From positions 1 to 54,097 of the forward strand of contig JAHBMJ010000186.1 in NCBI GenBank assembly GCA_018398765.1: 54,097 nt of DNA, read 5' to 3'. This DNA comes from Chromera velia (lineage: Eukaryota > Sar > Chromeraceae). The notes beneath the pieces were generated by a model. The model was given only the letters and a program-made list of their open reading frames with translations. It ran no database searches and had not been told where the DNA came from. Shown in pieces: positions 1 to 11,863 of this stretch. Position 1 is the stretch's first letter; each line of letters begins with the position of its first letter. The translations under genes and the position numbers were made by a program.

Positions 1-176
<176 letters not shown>

Positions 177-179
177 CAG

Positions 180-2472
180 GAGGTGCCTGTACAGGTCGTC
201 TGACGTGCCGGAACCCGAACGTGCAGTGTGCGAGCCGGGACGAATCTTTCCGGGGCCTCTTCAGGGCGCCTCCAGGGAGGGTCCTGGTGGTGCATTTGGG
301 ACCGGAAGCGGGGCCGGGGGGCGGGTGGGGGTCAAAAAGCCATTTTTGTCCTCGTTGCTTCCATCCACCCACTCGACCGACCAAAGAATGGATGAATGGA
401 TGGATGGATGGATGCAGGTGGAGTTGAGGGTCCTCGCAGAGATCAGTGGGGACAGAAGAATGAGAGATGCCTTCGACAGGTCAGCGGGGAAGAAGGAGGG
501 GGGCAGCAAGTGAACTGCACTCACTCAGGCGTGGAAATCTGGCAGGCGTGAAAGGCGGTTTTTTTCTTCGTGTGGAGGGTGGGAAGGATAGGGCGAGGTG
601 ATTTTTTCTTTTGCTCTCCCGAGTTGTCTTTTCGCCTCCTTCTCCACAGGCGTAGTGTTCTAACTCCTCACACAGCACTTTCACCATCTTTCAGCATGGT
701 CATTTTCTCTCTGCCGTCTCTGCGTGTGTCTATGCATGCAGGGGTGCCGACCTCCACACGGTGACGGCAGCGTCTATTCTCTCGATTTCAGCAGACGAAG
801 TGGGTTGCTCGGATTTTGGCTGACACAAGCAGAAGAGAGGAAACAAGAAATCGACAGTCGAAGGAATGAAAGAAAAGCCCCACAGACAGAAGAAGTCTGC
901 AGAGGGAGGAGAGAGAATCGAAATCGCTGGACATTTTTTGCCGGAGGTCCTTGAGCTTTCAAAACGTGTCCCGCGTCGGCGTGCAACAAGGGGAGGGGCA
1001 TGCGTTTTTTTTTGTGCGTCCCTTCGCGCATTCGGAATGCAAAAGCCTGCATTTTGTTTTGTCTTTTTGAAATTCGCATCCCTCTGCCAAAAAAAGCGGA
1101 TCCATAGTCTCTTCGGTTGTCCTCTTCTTTCTCCTTTTCTTACTCTGCCACACTGAATTGAAATTGATCGTGTGCCTGTCTTGCTGCAGGTCTCTAAGCA
1201 ACAGAGACAAATCGCAAAGAGCGTCAACTTTGGTTTGGTCTACGGACAGGTGGGTTCCCTCTTTTCAATTCCACCTGCTGATCGACTCTTTGAGGCAATT
1301 CTGTTTCGACCTACCTGTATCTACGGTGGGAGTATGACCTTGACGGTGGGAGTATGATGCTTCTCTTCTGTTGCACGCCGCCCCTTTTGACTTCTCTCTT
1401 TTTTTTTGCTCCTCTTTCATTCGCTTTTCTCTCCGCATTTTTTTGCGTTTCTGCGGCCTTCGTCTAGTTGTTTTTTTTTTTTTTGCGTTTCTGCGGCGCT
1501 CCTTCAGTTGTTGTCGTACTTGGCAGGGCTTTGAGCGTACACAAGTTGCGGCGAATCTTGTTGTGTCCCCGTATGTGTGTGCAGTCCGTCGAGGGCCTCC
1601 GAAGGTTTGCGCTTTCGTCTTTCGGCGTTCAGCTTCGACAGGAAGAGGCAGCAGCTGCCGCAGAGGGCTTCTTCAAAGCATACCCCGGTCGGTTGATCTA
1701 AACCAGCACCCACAAAGCATCTGGCGGGGTGCGCTGGGGTGTGGTTTCTTGAGCACATTCAGACCGATTAGTCTGTCTTTACAGTGTCAAGGTGGAACAG
1801 AGACTCAGTGCTTCGCTGAAGCAGCAGATAAGAAAGAGGCGCCCATACATGAGGATGTCATGAGCACTTGAAACGAGCAGTTGGGTCGAATACGTGACAT
1901 GGTGGAGTCATGGGTGCTCTCCGCAAGTTTTCTGAGTACGCGCTTGGCTCTGTCACTCTTAGTCTGTCTGGTCACTTTCTTTCTGTGATTCAGTGTTGCT
2001 CTCCGTCTCTCTCACCGCTCTTCTTTCTGTGCAGGCGTGGCAGCATGGCAGAAAGAATGCCGAGAGCGGACAGGAGCGTGCGGATTCACGGAAACCCCAG
2101 GAGGGCGGAGGAGGACTTTCCAGAGGGAAGACAGGTGGTTGGCCCAGCAGGGGGGGGGGAAAGGACAGACACAGCAGCAGCAGCTCGGTCAGGGAGTACA
2201 GAGGGCAAGTGGTGGGCAGACAGCGAGGGTTGCGAGGGTGCAGACAGCTCAACAAATTCAGAGACGGGCGGGGGCAAACAGTGGAGGGCAGACGACTTCT
2301 GTGTTGTCTGGGAACTGGGCGTCTGAGAGCCTCAACTTTCCGATTCAGGTTGGGGGGGGTAGATTGAGGGGGATTAAGGGGAGAAGAGAAGAAAGGGGGT
2401 GCATGGGCCGGTCTCAGGCGTTCCTTCCAGTTGTCCGGGCATGGGTGTGCTCTCCTTTGTCCTCTTTTTGTC

Positions 2473-2511
<39 letters not shown>

Positions 2512-2930
2512 GCGCGCACGCGCGCGTGTGTGTGTGTGTAGTTGGTTGGCTGGAAGGAAGACCGACCCTCTTTATGTGAAGGCTCTAGGAGTACAAATTG
2601 CCCAACGAGCTTGACAGCAAGCAGGAACCAGAGAGACTCTCTAGGGAAATGAATTGCTGCTTCCCGAAAACTAAACTGACAGACCTTTTTGATTGATTGT
2701 CGGTTTGCGAAAGAAACAATTGTCCGTTTTCTTCTCCCACGGGGCTTGTGATTACGCTTAGTCGCCGAATATCCATGGTTTGTTTGTTTGTTTGTTTCTT
2801 TGCTTGCTTGCTTGATGTGCAGGGGGGGGCTGCCGAGGTGATGATGACCTGTTTGGCACTCCTGTGGTCAGCCGCCGCGTGTGTGTCGTTTTTTTTTTTT
2901 TTTTCTTTCTTTTCTTTCTTTCTTTCTTTC

Positions 2931-2961
<31 letters not shown>

Positions 2962-5847
2962 TCCTTTCTTTCTTTCTTTCTTTCTTTCTTTTCTTTCTTT
3001 CTTTGTCTTTATCCCTCCGCATGCTTATCTGGTTCGATTTCCTTGCAAGCACGCTAACCTTTCAGCGATTGTTTTTGCGGTGCATGTCTGCGCTAAACGA
3101 AATGTGTTGCAGCAGAGAAAGAATGAATGAATCAGTGAGTGAAGAAGGTCGGCCAGGCGGAAAGGTCTGGCGGCTATCCTTTTAGTCAAAAAGGCCCTTT
3201 TTGCTCTGTTTTTCCTGTTTTCCAGAATTCCCTTTTCTGACAGCTTTTCTCTCCATCTCCCTCCCTCTGTCTGTGTGTGTGTGTGTGTGTGTGTAGTCCC
3301 TACTTACACTCCCGTGCTCTTTGCAGGAGGAGGATGACCAATCTGTTCGAACCCGAAGAGGAAAAGGAAGAGGAAGAGGACGACGGAGAAAGCGCTTCCC
3401 TCCCTCAACCCGCAGGTGCCCCCTCTGAAGCATCCCATGACTCCAACGGTCGTGCCCCTCCCTTCGGAGAACATCAAACCACAGCAGATGGCTTCAGAAT
3501 GAATACATCGTTCCGCCGCCGCTCTGCAGGCCGTCCCCTTGCACTGCAAAGTCTGTTTGCTGATAGCAGTCAGTCTCAAGATGTGAGGAGTGAAGGAGAA
3601 GGGGACGGAGGCACGGAGACAGACTTCGGCTTCAGACTGCTGCGGCATTCGAGGCGGAGCGATGCGGAGAAAATGGTTGCAATGGGCGGATGGACAGGCC
3701 CGTCGCCCTCAGAGGCACGTGCGGGGAGATTCCGTAATACTGACCACTCTGTCAGCGGAAAGGCGCCAGCGCAGTGGGGAAAGGGTGGGGGAGGGGTACC
3801 GGGCCTCTTTAAGAGCACGGTTGGGGGAGGGGTGAGACGCACACGGAGTGCCGAGGGTAGCAGTCCGTGCGTCTCCCTCTCCTCGAGGTCGCCTCCCCCG
3901 CGCCGTCTCCGTCTCTTCAGTGACAATTCTGCCGATTCGGGACCGCCCCCTGGGGGGAGAGATTCCAATTTTCTCCCGGGGGGTATGTCGAGACCCCGTG
4001 CGAGATTTCTGCCCACCGAAAAGGGCTTGAATGATCCTGGAGGTCGTGAGATCTTCTTGAATCTGGGTCCTGATGACGATGCAGAGGGAGAGAAAGGGAG
4101 TGTGTTTGCAGTGGGTCCTAGACGACATTGGGGTGGAAGTGTACAGAGAGGGGCGGGTGGGTGTGCGGACGTGGACCCTCCTGTTGGTGGGAGAGGGTTT
4201 GTAGAAAAGGAGCAAGCATCAGTAGACGGAGAAATTTTGGCATCTGGTGGGACTGAGGAGATGGGTGGAGGAATCAACTTCCTGAATAGAGGGAGAATGT
4301 CAAGGGGGGCTGGCCAATCTGTATCTTCGTCCCCGTTTCAAATCGGAAGAGGGAGTCGATTCTTTAGTGAAGGATCGCAAGTGTGGGAAGGGAAGGGGGC
4401 AGAAGGATTGGATTTTGTTGGTGGCACCAAGTCTCTTGGATGGGGATTAGGAGGACCGGGAACGGAAGAGGGCCCCGGATGGAGACCTGGGCATGCCGGG
4501 GCCCGTGATGGGGGTGGATTTCCGTGGTTGAGGAAGGGAATGGAGAGGGAAAATGGGGACGTGGAAGAATGCGATGCAAGTGTGTGTGAGAGAAGCACAA
4601 CGCTCTCCTTCCTTCCCCCTCGTTCACGCTGCCCTTCTGTTTTCTCGCATCAGTGTTCTCGCCCACCCCCCTCAGTTTTCTCTGGTAGGCGCACGATTTT
4701 CGGAGACGGCGGAGACGGCAGAACTGTCTTTGGGGACGGTTCAGAGAGGCGGGTTGCCGTTAGTTCAGAGGATTGGGGGGCAAGGGATTTCGGGACAGAA
4801 TTTTCCTACGCAGGGTCCCTGCAGAAGAAGTCTGGATTTGCGTTTTGTTCCTCGACAGCAGGGGGGGAATTCAAACTCTCTCGTCCGTTAGTCTTCTGTG
4901 ACCGCGGAGACGCAGGGGAAGACAGTAACTCCCTGTACACAAAGGAGGAAGACAGGGAGTCACAAGAAGGGGGAGATCAGAGTGTCTTTGGAGGAACTGA
5001 GCAGGTAGGGGAAACGTTGACAAACCGTCCCAGAGGCCATCCTGCCGCTTTCCTGCCTCTCAACTCCTTCAGGGATTCTGCCCCTTGGGCAGAGAGAGGG
5101 GCGAAGGAAAGGGATGTCGCGGTAGAGAGAGAGAGAAGAGCCAGGCTGCCCAAATTTTTGTGGCAGGAGCGTGACAGCCACACACAAGCAGCAGGGCCTT
5201 CTCAGTTCCGCACACAAACGCATCCTTCCTCCTCAGAAACTGATGGCCGTCGGGCTGTTGCAGCGACCTCAGTGACGTTCCCTGCGGCCCCAGTGCCTGC
5301 TGCCGCGGCCCCTGTGAAGAGGAAAGTCAACTTCTCCCCCCACGGTCGTTGGATTCTCGTGGGTGTCGTGCACGACGAATTTCTTCTTGAAGTCCCCCAA
5401 GAGGACGTACAGGCAGCCTCTGACCTCCTTCGAGAATGTGAGTGAGCGCGTGCGTCAGTCATTTGGTAGAAGAATCAGTCGAGTGAAAGAAAGATGAACT
5501 TCTCTATGCCTGTGTGCCAGTGCGTGTCTCAGAATGAAGACAAGAGGAATGCGACGACCCTGTGCTGTGAGAATGCTGTGAACGTTGCGTGTTTCTTTGT
5601 GTGGCTCGTGTTGTGCGTTAGCCTGTTTTCGTATGCGGCTGAAGAGTGGAAGGTGAAAGCTTGCCTTTGTACTATTTGCCTGTTTTCGCTCTTCCACTGA
5701 TCACCTCTTACGGCTTCCCCCCCTCCTGCGTGACGAACTGCAGGCATGGAGGCTGCCTGGGTCCAGTGCTTTCCCCGCACAGGAAGGGCCCCGGCAGGCC
5801 TCGCGGAGGTGAACGTCGGACAGACGTGGGGAGACGCAAAGTCGTGA
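180..5847 (+). CDS. DNA polymerase I-like (family A), 3' part of gene, nine exons visible
   Basis: This is the polymerase domain of a bacterial-type DNA polymerase; in algae and apicomplexans such enzymes copy organelle DNA. Exons in consistent phase are 180-289, 418-479, 742-799, 1190-1249, 1585-1687, 2035-2348, 2823-2884, 3327-5437 and 5744-5847, giving about 993 residues up to the TGA at 5845. Visible landmarks in order: TGRL..NPNVQ; VELRVLAEISGD; DLHTVTA; motif B (O-helix) R-x3-K-x2-NFGLVYG in exon 1190-1249; FFKAYPG; NFPIQ joined across an intron to GGAAEVMM (family NxPIQGxAAD); motif C VVHDEFLLEVP; and a C-terminal NVGQTWGDAKS. Two oddities are described separately: the catalytic DYSQ of motif A is not found, and about 660 extra residues precede motif C. 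The 5' end (any exonuclease domain) is outside the window. The family is certain; targeting to plastid or mitochondrion is inference. Confidence 0.9.
2900..3004. repeat. (TTTC)n tract in a polymerase intron
   Basis: An imperfect pyrimidine tetranucleotide repeat within the intron between exons ending at 2884 and starting at 3327. A (TC)n stretch at 2479-2509, followed by alternating CG/TG, lies in the preceding intron. Confidence 0.9.
3327..5437 (+). other. Giant low-complexity insertion exon of the DNA polymerase
   Basis: A single 2.1-kb exon. It starts shortly after the GGAAEVMM helix and ends just past motif C (VHDE near 5368-5379). About 660 residues between are rich in Gly, Ser, Arg and acidic residues (for example EPEEEKEEEEDD near its start) and match no domain I recognise. 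The frame stays open throughout, a GCAG acceptor precedes it and a GTGAGT donor follows, so it appears to be translated rather than a retained intron. Typical family A polymerases have only about 20-40 residues here. Confidence 0.8.
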
Positions 5848-6919
5848 TTAATGAGTCAATAGATCGCGCGAGTGGGTCGATCAGCGATCGGGAGGCCGGA
5901 AGCCTTGCACCCAGATAGGATGGAATGCATGTTTTTACCGGTGGAGCACGAATCAAGATGCTGCGGATAGGAGGTTGTAAATAGAAAAAAGGGCTGGATT
6001 GCTGGAACGCTGCTAGTGATTGATTTCAAAAAGAAAATTTGGAGTGCATATCGTTTCTAAACAAGTTTTTTATCATCATTTGAATATACTTAATCATTTC
6101 TAAGATTTCTGAAATAAAAAACTTCATTAAGGTGGGTTATCAAAGTTTATTTTAAAGGCTGTAAACTTAGGAAAAAATAAGAAAAACGTAGAAAAGCATG
6201 ACTATTGAAATAATTTTTTAATCTATGCGTTTAGTGTTTCTTTTTTCATTCTATTTCATTCATAAGTCTATAATCGATTATATTCTTTCATTTAAAGACA
6301 CCTTAGACGCATAGAAACACTGCTTCAAACACATTTTTAACTTTGCATTATATGCATTTCGTAGCATGTCATTTGTATCAGAATGACTAGTCTTGTCAAT
6401 TTTGTCTTGTCACATCGTAACGACGTCGTATTGATTGTTGGAGTGCTTGCGCATGGAGCCGCCTGGCTGCCGCCAGGTTGGGAACCGCCGCGTACCGCGC
6501 CGCGACTCCGACCGCGTACCTTCGCGATCGCAGGCGGAAGTTTAGAAGCGTGCGTCGCCGCGATGTCGCCGCGGCCTAGCATGTGTCAAGCAGACTGAGC
6601 ATTCATGAGCTCACAGATGCTCAGATGACCTTTGACAATCGTTGACATTTTTTGACCGGAATTCGAACGACCGAAGTTCATCAACCGGATCGACCTGCTG
6701 GACTCTGACAGTGAGCACTTCATAGAGTCGGTCTTCCGGACGTTTTTGTATGGGATCTTACCATTCGCGTGGGCTTCGGCACGATCGTGTTTTAAAGTTG
6801 TCCAGGCTGGCTGTCCGGAGACGCCTACTTTATATCTTTCAAGTGCCTGCTTGGGACTCGGAGCGTCCGTAGTCTCTCTGACAATCGATTGATCAGCAAA
6901 GAAATCTGCAAAGGAAGCA
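5848..6919. other. Spacer between polymerase and elongase genes
   Basis: About 1.07 kb without a supported gene. The first half (5980-6380) is AT-rich. Around 6420-6600 the sequence becomes GC-rich, with a short open frame I do not consider coding. Promoter elements of the elongase gene should lie at the right end, but I see no clear TATA box. Confidence 0.6.
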
Positions 6920-7298
6920 ATGGGGGGGTCTTCGTCATCACACCAGGGTGTCCTGATGAGCCCCGAAGAATTCGACTGGGAGACGCACCCTCTGAACTCA
7001 GTGGCGCTACCAGTTGTCAGTCGGAGTCAGATCTTTCCTTTGATTCGCTTCTGCGGGGGGGGGGAAGGAGACAGGTGCCTACAGATAGACGTAGGCACGT
7101 GGACGCGTACCCGCACAAGCCAGAGAGCCCGACTCAATTCGTAAGGCGTGCCGGTATCTGCAGTGCCCCTGCCCCGCCCGTCTCCTATCTCTGTTGCCGT
7201 CTCCAACAAGATGTGATCGAGTGGTGTGGAATTCAAGGGACAGCCGCCTCCTCTCATCCCCCCATCCTGCCTCCCTCTCCCTCTGGCTCTCTTTCTCT

Positions 7299-7340
<42 letters not shown>

Positions 7341-9559
7341 GTGTATGTGTATGTGTCTTTCTGCAGGGAGGCGCCTGTGTGTATGTTCTTCTAATAGGAG
7401 TTATCGAGTGGGTGGTTGGGAAGCTCTCTCCGCTTCCCTCTGCGTGGCTGAGCCTCATGACGGCAGTGCAGGCAGGTCAGTCAGTCAGATACTTTCAGGG
7501 GTAAATGAAGAATGAACCGACACATACGTTGCTTTCGGAGGCTCCATTATAAATAGCTGCGCTGCGGCGAGCTGTGGTCTGCGGCTGTTATGCGCTTCAG
7601 GACGCCAAGAAGGATTTTGGAAAAGGGGCGCATGGCTTCGTCTGCTGCCCGCAATGCAGAAGAAATGGGTGAGCGCCTTGTCTTTTTCCGAATCGACTTC
7701 TCGGAGGCCAAAAAATGTACACAACTGATCTGCATGCCTCACTGCAGTGCACAACCTATGGATGAGTGCCTTGTCACTTGGGCTATTGGTGTACACGCTT
7801 GTTGAGGTTTGGAGTCGAGTCAAAGCAGAGGGGGGGGAGTGGGAATGGATCCTGTGTGAGAGGGAGGAGACAGAGACAAACGGCCCTCTGTTCTACGTCG
7901 TGTTCCTCTTCTACTTATCAAAGTTTGTCGAGTTTTTTGATACATATGCACAGGTCAGGAATTCAAAGTGGACATGCAGAGCAAAAGTTGTACTCTCCTC
8001 TTGTCTGTATCCTTCCTGCATCGTACTCCTTATTCGTCTCCACAAAGCCGTTGCTGACTGCGTGCGTCCCTTTTTGTTTTCTTGTCAGGTGTCTCCTCCG
8101 CCTCGCGTGATGGGGACCACTTCTCCTGATTACGCACGCTTCAAATCTTTCCGTCGCTTTTATGTATGCAGTGCTCCATTCATTTTTGTGCCCACTTCCA
8201 CTTTTGTTCCTTTTGTTTCTTCAACACAATGAACGAAGGAATGAATGAATGAATGAATGCAGCTGCTGAAGGGAAGGCGGATCCCCGCCTTCCGATTTCA
8301 CGTCATTCACCACGCTCTGACGGCGCTCATGTGCTGGAACTGGTTGACCTTCAAGCAGTCTCTGCAGGTGATCCGCCAAGTGAAGTGACGCACACATCCA
8401 CCCATACTTTCCCTCCCTGTGTGTGTGTGTGTGTTCGCGCGCGCGCGCGCGCTTCACCAATTCTTTCCTTCTGTACAGCTCCCCTCCCTGCCAAGAATGC
8501 TCACTTTCTCTCCCGCGTTTGTTTTCTTTCTTTCACTCATTCATTTATTCATTCATTTTTTCACTCACTCCCTCGTTTCTTCATTTTTTCTTTTCTTAGC
8601 TTCTTCGTATGATGCTGCGTGGCTGTGTCGAGAATCCAGCTTCTTCAGGGTGAAGTGTCACATTTCCTCATTGAAGTTTCCTTCTTCGCATCTGTTTCAT
8701 TGATTTGTTTCAGTTGCTCTCGTCCCTCAGTTTTCAAAAGCACGAAATTTGGCAGTCGTAAATTACATCCATTAATTTTGATTTCACATGTGCATGGATT
8801 CATGCATCAGAGAGAGAAAGCTAGGGTCCTCCTCATTGATTCATGCACCCGCGATCACACATGCAGTTCATCGGCATGGGTTTCAACGCCCTCGTCCACG
8901 TGGTGATGTACCTGTACTACTTCTTGGTGACAATCGGGAAGCCCCCCTGGTGGAAGAGGTCCGTTTGCATGTTGTCTCTCTCTCTGCCTCCATCGTGTGA
9001 GCATTAATTAATTCTCCTGTTCGATCAATCGTTGATGGATGCGCGTGTTTAATTCTTTGTGCCCGCTTGATTCTGTTCTGTTCGATTCAGGCTGATGACT
9101 GCATGATCGATCGATCGAGCTAGGTTCTGATTGTGCCATCCAGCATGCAACAAAATTCTCTCTCATCAGCCTAGCTGTGTTTATCTCTTCGTCGATCGAC
9201 CCTAGTTGGTCTGAATGATGTCCACACGAGCCGGTGTCTGACTGTTCTCTGTCTTTGTCTTCTTCCTTCCTTCCGTCCTTCCTTTCTTCCTTCCTTCCTT
9301 CCTCTTTTAATTGTGTCCATGCAGGCTCGTGACTCAGGTCCAGATCGTCCAGTTTGTAACGAGCTTCGTCTGTCTGGTTGCCTTCTACTATCTCTGGCTA
9401 GTCAAAGGCCGCGCCTGTGCTGGGCGAGGGTATGCAATGACATACAACGCTGCCTTCAATGCATTTCTTTTGTCGGGATTTCTTGGTATTGACAGCAGAA
9501 TTCGCAGTGGAGCGAAAACGGACAAGAAAAAGCAGGTCGTAGAGAAAAAAGGACGATGA
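6920..9559 (+). CDS. ELO-family very-long-chain fatty acid elongase (3-ketoacyl-CoA synthase)
   Basis: A membrane condensing enzyme of the ER that joins malonyl-CoA to a fatty acyl-CoA, the first step of each elongation cycle. Exons are 6920-7015, 7367-7475, 7748-7953, 8263-8367, 8867-8958 and 9325-9559. All phases agree, giving 280 residues, a normal ELO length. All family signatures are present: KFVEFFDT (about residues 124-131), the catalytic histidine box HVIHH (150-154), N-x3-H-x2-MYLYY (179-190) and TQVQIVQ (206-212). Several hydrophobic segments fit the seven-helix ELO fold. The C-terminus is Lys/Arg-rich (KKKQVVEKKGR), as expected for an ER-retained membrane protein. ATG at 6920 is the first in frame and gives a short hydrophilic N-terminus. 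An AATAAA lies at 9766-9771. Chain-length specificity cannot be read from the sequence. Confidence 0.95.
7284..7336. repeat. (TC)n microsatellite in elongase intron 1
   Basis: A CT-rich tract just upstream of the CTGCAG acceptor at 7361-7366; it may double as an extended polypyrimidine tract. Confidence 0.9.
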
Positions 9560-9860
9560 CGATAGCAGAGTTTTGTCAACCATATTGCTGTTCCGTACAG
9601 CGGTCTGCAGTTACAGGTGGCAGCGGTTTCTTAATTCAAATAATAATGCTGTTAGGACTTTCGACTTTTCAATGACCGTACATAGATATTGTAGATTGCT
9701 TGACGTTGACAGACAGATTTAATTAACGCATGCAAAATTCAGCTGACTGAGCTGAGAACGCACTTAATAAAGTTTGATCTGTGAGCGCTAAGCTATAAAA
9801 ACGATATACATAGCCTGTGACTCAGAGAATGTAACAATAAATCGGCGGGGGGGCCCGGGG

Positions 9861-9967
9861 GGTGTTCTTTGTTAGTACCAGGTATTGTGCTATATCGTGC
9901 CAAGGGCATTGCCGTAGCACAGGTACCAAGGGTTATTAACTGCGGCTGGGAATAAATGGAGAGCTAG
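9861..9967. repeat. Hairpin-forming interspersed repeat, copy 1
   Basis: Shares a core with copy 2 at 10177-10268: GTGTTC-TTTG, then TAGTRCC, a GCATTGCC centre, and GGTACC/GGCACC-AAG on the far side. The two arms are inverted repeats of each other, so the single strand can fold into a hairpin. Copy 1 has about 20 extra bases in the loop half. Confidence 0.55.
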
Positions 9968-10176
9968 CTTAAGTTCTGAAACTAAACTTTTAAACTGAAG
10001 CGATCAAATACATGTTAAATCTAATGTTAATTTCAAAGGGTTAGTTAGTTAGTAATTGTTTGTTAGTTAGTTAGTTAGTTAGTTAGTAAGACTTTGTTAG
10101 AGGTAATGATCAGCCTGGGGGTTTCAGTTTCCTGCATAAGGACGAAAAGAAGGCCAAATTAAAAAGCAACCATTGA

Positions 10177-10268
10177 GGGTGTGTTCCTTTGCTAGTGCCG
10201 GGCGCATTGCCATGGTACAGGCACCAAAGAACACTGACGGCGACTAGGAGTTACTGTAAATAGAGAGT
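10177..10268. repeat. Hairpin-forming interspersed repeat, copy 2
   Basis: The arms GTGTTCCTTTG...(GTGCC) and (GGCAC)...CAAAGAACAC are near-perfect reverse complements around a GGGCGCATTGCCATGG centre. Same orientation as copy 1, some 310 bp downstream. Confidence 0.6.
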
Positions 10269-10291
10269 CTATAAGTTAATATTATTAAGTT

Positions 10292-10505
10292 CATCTATGG
10301 GTCGGCGACTATTATAATAGTTATAATAGTGAACTATTTTAACTATTTTCCGATAGTCGTTTCATTTTTAACTATAAAATAGTAAGAATAGTTAACTATT
10401 TCAACTATTTTTTCTAGTTATAGTTTACTATTTTGACTATAAAATATAAAGATATAGCTATAGTTGCTATAGTCAACTATTTGTTGATGAACCGACTCAT
10501 AGATG
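10292..10505. mobile_element. Foldback (MITE-like) element
   Basis: The ends CATCTATGGGTCGG (10292-10305) and CCGACTCATAGATG (10492-10505) are inverted repeats with one mismatch. The interior is a degenerate array of AACTATT and AATAGTT words, so most of the 214 bp can fold back on itself. There is no coding capacity. I could not identify a clear target-site duplication, so the transposon call is inference from structure. Confidence 0.5.
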
Positions 10506-11863
10506 TTCTGACGTTAAACTGAACCGAATGCTAAGTTTATTTCGCTTTCCGGGCCATTTGTACGGAGTGCATCAGATTTTGTCATGTAAGCTAGGGCACG
10601 TACATAAAGCTATAGCAAATTTTATTATACTTTGCCCATTTTGTGGTGGTCCGCACAAGCAAAAAATTGAGCACAAGCAATTGTAGGGCCACGAGCTTGA
10701 CCAAGCTCAACTTATTTCATCACATGCATGCAAATTAAACTGCATGCATGCAATAATCAGATATACACAACTCTCCCAATCAGTGAGTTCAAAGGAATGC
10801 GTCTTCCTTCAGATGTCAAGTGGTGATTCTGCATGTTGCAAAGGCTCCATAAGTATAAAACAGACCCTGATGCATATAACAGAACCAAATTCTGTCAATT
10901 TTTTTTTTTAAATAAAGAACGATGAAGATAGACAGTAGGCAGGGCTGGTTTCATGGCTGGGCAAACTGACGAATGTCTTTTTTCCAATATTACAGCCCTG
11001 TCCATGACTTTGCCTATCCTGCCCTTTTGTTGAAAGAAAGGAAACGTAGAAGTAGGACAGAAGTTTTTGAAGCAATAGTTTCTGTTCCAATTCAATAGCT
11101 TGTCAGTTGGTTGCTTGAAAAGCTTGTTTATCAGCAGTTTGTCTCTTCCTTTTCTCTTCCTTCTCCTTCTGAAGTTCCCACACACCAAGACAAGAGCAGT
11201 CTTAGTTGTGAGCTGCGGGGGCACATCATCATAGGGAAAAAGCCTGTAAAAGCCTGCTGCTTCCCTCTTGCCATTCTGCGAGCAGTATGGACGTGTTTAG
11301 GTTTTTTTTTTAGAGGAATGGACGCAATGGAAGGGCCTGAAAAAGTTCAAAAGTGGATACTAGAGATCGAACCTGGAGGTTAATCACTTGGTCGATGTAC
11401 TGGATAGCAACCATCCCCACCGACTATGCAAATTGGACCTAGTCTCTATTCCCCAGCCACAGTGGCAGAGCCGATTTGACGCTATGTGCAAAGAAGCTGC
11501 AGTGTGCCGCCTAGTATGCGTGCTCTGTCATGAACGCCCGGGCTGCACAGCCTATGAATGGTCAGCCGGAAGTACCCCCCCTAGGCTAGTTTTTGTATGG
11601 AAAATTCAAAGTGGGCAAAGTGTGATGAAATATACGGTAGTGGAACATGCATGCAGGTCTGAGGCTGACCTTAATTTGATCGGACTCCCATGTCAGGCTG
11701 CATGTGTTTCGCGTTCCTTCGGAGAAAATAAAACTTCTTAAAGCGCACCGAAGTGGCTTTCCCTTTCGCATTGGGGTACAGCAGTGAACAGGAAGACAGG
11801 CGTCGAAATAGCTCCCCTCCCCCAAGTCTCTACGTGACCAGCGTTCAGGTCAAGCCGCCAAGG

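Larger units (their letters stand above)
9560..11863. other. AT-rich spacer with short repeats, no gene seen
   Basis: About 2.3 kb between the elongase and the RCC1-GPS gene. It contains a GTTA repeat (10041-10086), the two hairpin repeats and the foldback element listed separately. From 10500 to 11750 I see only short, unconvincing open frames. Confidence 0.6.

Noticed and set aside
1785-1871. Possible extra polymerase exon (VKVEQRLSASLKQQ)
   Set aside because: Joining 1687 directly to 2035 gives the expected YPG-VAAWQKECRERTG without it, so this lies in the intron.
2593-2657. Possible polymerase exon with ERLSREMN
   Set aside because: No GT donor in a usable phase, and the direct junction 2348/2823 already forms NFPIQ-GGAAEVMM, the family motif.
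11365-11450. tRNA-like stretch on the minus strand (GGTTCGATCTC)
   Set aside because: Has a B-box-like word, but the acceptor and T stems do not pair properly, so not called as a tRNA.
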